This document shows, piece by piece, positions 15,003 to 16,063 of a DNA stretch of 16,063 bases (the first letter of the stretch is position 1; every line of letters starts with the position of its first letter). The notes below the pieces were generated by a model. It worked only from the letters and a program-made list of their open reading frames with translations, had not been told where the DNA came from and did no database searches. A program made the position numbers and the translations under genes. Location of the stretch: assembly GCA_002329665.1 (NCBI GenBank), contig DCTV01000052.1, positions 5,521 through 21,583 on the forward strand. Reading direction: 5' to 3'. The stretch comes from Christensenella sp. UBA1431. GTDB taxonomy: Bacteria; Bacillota; Clostridia; Christensenellales; UBA1431.

Positions 15003-15380
15003 TCAGTCGCCGTCTGGTGGCTCTTTCGCGTCCTCTCCCCCGTCGTCATCGGAATCGACCAGTGCTGTCTGGTCTTTGAAGGGGTTGGCGATGATCTTTG
15101 CCCTTCTCCCCTTCCTGGCCTGTTTCTCCTCTTGCAGCTTGGCAAACTTAGCGGCGTCCTTTTTGATCTGCGCCTGGATTTCGGCGTCTTTTTTTGCGAT
15201 GCGGTAACGCAAAAAGAGCAGGAAGAATACGAGGATCGCCCATACGAGGATCACGGCCGGCCCCAGCAAATCTCCTTTTTTCAGGACAGGGAACACCACG
15301 GTTATTATCAGCATGAATCCGCCTATCCCGACCACCATAGCCAGGCCCAACAGGAGGTTGTATTTCGTTTCCGGTTTCAT
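15003..15380 (-). CDS. Small two-helix membrane protein, function unknown
   Basis: I do not recognise this 125-residue protein. It has two hydrophobic helices (about 9-33 and 40-58) in a hairpin. A highly charged Lys/Glu/Ala segment follows (about 62-96) that could form a coiled coil. It ends in an acidic Asp/Glu-rich tail (109-125, DSDDDGGEDAKEPPDGD). With the basic segment following the second helix, the C-terminus is most likely cytoplasmic. I chose the ATG at 15380, preceded by GGTGG with a 4-base spacer; the in-frame ATG at 15395 lies close to the predicted transcription start and lacks a ribosome site. It lies downstream of gltD on the same strand, but candidate promoter boxes sit in between, so co-transcription is not required. 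Confidence 0.75.
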   Translation of the reverse strand: MKPETKYNLLLGLAMVVGIGGFMLIITVVFPVLKKGDLLGPAVILVWAILVFFLLFLRYRIAKKDAEIQAQIKKDAAKFAKLQEEKQARKGRRAKIIANPFKDQTALVDSDDDGGEDAKEPPDGD

Positions 15381-15397
15381 CCCGCCACCGCCCATAT

Positions 15398-15423
15398 ATT
15401 ATAGTGTTTACCCGTTCATTATA
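15398..15423 (-). promoter_or_regulatory. Two candidate -10 boxes upstream of the small membrane protein gene
   Basis: On the minus strand two perfect TATAAT boxes lie at 15423-15418 and 15403-15398, 20 bases apart. Neither has a good -35. The first is preceded by TG without the spacer base. They lie in the 80-base gap after gltD. No terminator hairpin is obvious in that gap. Confidence 0.5.
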
Positions 15424-15460
15424 CAGCCTGTAACGCATTAGTGAAAGCACAACTTTATCG

Positions 15461-16063
15461 TCAGGCCGTCCATTCCTCAGAAAGCATCAGGTATTCGTCC
15501 ACGGCGAGCGCGGCGTTCCGCCCTTCGGCGACGCCCCAAACGACGAGGGACTGCCCCCTGCGAACGTCCCCTGCCGCAAAGATTTTTTCCACGTTCGTGC
15601 CGTGGTCCCCGTAAGCGGCATCCACGTTCCCGCGTCCGTCGCGTTTTACGCCGAACGCCTCGGCCACATAATCCTCTGCGCCCACAAAGCCCATCGCGAT
15701 GAGCACGAGCTGTGCGTTTAAGACCATTTGCGAACCGGCTACATGCTTGGGCACGAACCTGCCGCTTGTGTCCTTCTCCCATGCGACCCCGATCGTGTGC
15801 GCCTTGGTCACCCGGCCGTCCTCCCCCTCGAAACGGGTGACGGTCGTGTTGTAGGTGCGCGGGTCCGAACCGTAAAGCGCGATATGCTCCTGCTGGCCGT
15901 AATCCACCTTCAGCACCCGCCGGTACTGCGGCCAGGGATTGGTTTCGGCGCGCGTCGCGGGAAGCTCGGGCATGATCTCGATCTGGCGCACCGACCTGCA
16001 GCCCTGGCGAAGGGCGGTGCCCACGCAGTCCGTGCCGGTGTCGCCGCCGCCGATGACGATGAC
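15461..16063 (-). CDS. gltD: Glutamate synthase (NADPH) small subunit GltD, C-terminal part (5' end beyond window)
   Basis: GltD is the FAD/iron-sulfur subunit that passes electrons from NADPH to the large subunit for glutamate synthesis from glutamine and 2-oxoglutarate. The last 200 residues are present and the start lies beyond the right edge. The visible part opens with the nucleotide-binding VIVIGGGDTGTDCVGTALRQ. It continues with IEIMPELPATRAETNPWPQY and the family's LIAMGFVG segment (121-128), and closes with the FAD-contacting KIFAAGDVRRGQSLVVWGVA (160-179) and EGRNAALAVDEYLM. This layout matches the small subunit of bacterial GOGAT. It could be a related NAD(P)-dependent paralogue such as a GltA-like protein, but the C-terminal motif favours GltD. 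The large subunit gene is not in the window. Confidence 0.95.
   Translation of the reverse strand, partial: VIVIGGGDTGTDCVGTALRQGCRSVRQIEIMPELPATRAETNPWPQYRRVLKVDYGQQEHIALYGSDPRTYNTTVTRFEGEDGRVTKAHTIGVAWEKDTSGRFVPKHVAGSQMVLNAQLVLIAMGFVGAEDYVAEAFGVKRDGRGNVDAAYGDHGTNVEKIFAAGDVRRGQSLVVWGVAEGRNAALAVDEYLMLSEEWTA

Overview
This window comes from a moderately high-GC, endospore-forming Bacillota, most likely class Clostridia. The evidence is a SpoIIID regulator beside an MreB/Mbl gene (the order seen in Bacillus subtilis), strong AAGGAG-type ribosome binding sites, sigma-A-like promoters in AT-rich islands, and the block comFC - structured RNA - hpf - secA. Most genes lie on the minus strand. The two plus-strand genes are a TtcA-family gene and a MATE transporter gene. 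No phage, insertion sequence, CRISPR array, rRNA or tRNA is visible.

Layout from left to right. (1) 1-8387 is a minus-strand block, read from high to low coordinates. A TTGACA/TATAAT promoter at 8358-8387 precedes a small membrane protein of the PF06695 (COG2426) family, then metK, recD2 and comFC, all tightly spaced. A weak terminator follows comFC. A second promoter with a perfect TATAAT box then starts a structured RNA (about 3378-3666) that I identify as the raiA-motif RNA. Next come an eight-cysteine zinc-ribbon protein, a rho-independent terminator, the long-form hibernation factor hpf (raiA), and secA with its own promoter. SecA runs off the left edge. (2) 8388-10740 holds a TtcA-family tRNA thiolase gene on the plus strand, converging on a LytR-CpsA-Psr cell-wall ligase gene. 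The ligase has a Pro/Thr-rich tail and a perfect consensus promoter. (3) 10751-12173 holds spoIIID followed by mbl on the minus strand, with a near-consensus promoter between them. (4) 12174-12645 is a gene-free stretch packed with hairpins, several followed by T-runs on the minus strand. It looks like a repeat module or small-RNA locus. (5) 12646-14916 holds a haemolysin III-family membrane protein and a MATE transporter, divergently transcribed from clear promoters. (6) 14917-16063 holds a small two-helix membrane protein of unknown function and the 3' part of gltD, which runs off the right edge.

The most interesting locus is 2350-3730. A strongly promoted structured RNA, linked in published work to sporulation, sits between comFC and the ribosome hibernation gene. 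An uncharacterised zinc-ribbon protein is wedged between them, with no convincing terminator separating it from the RNA. The second is the hairpin array at 12240-12630. The rest is mostly housekeeping: translocation, SAM synthesis, DNA repair, cell shape and wall assembly, and sporulation control.
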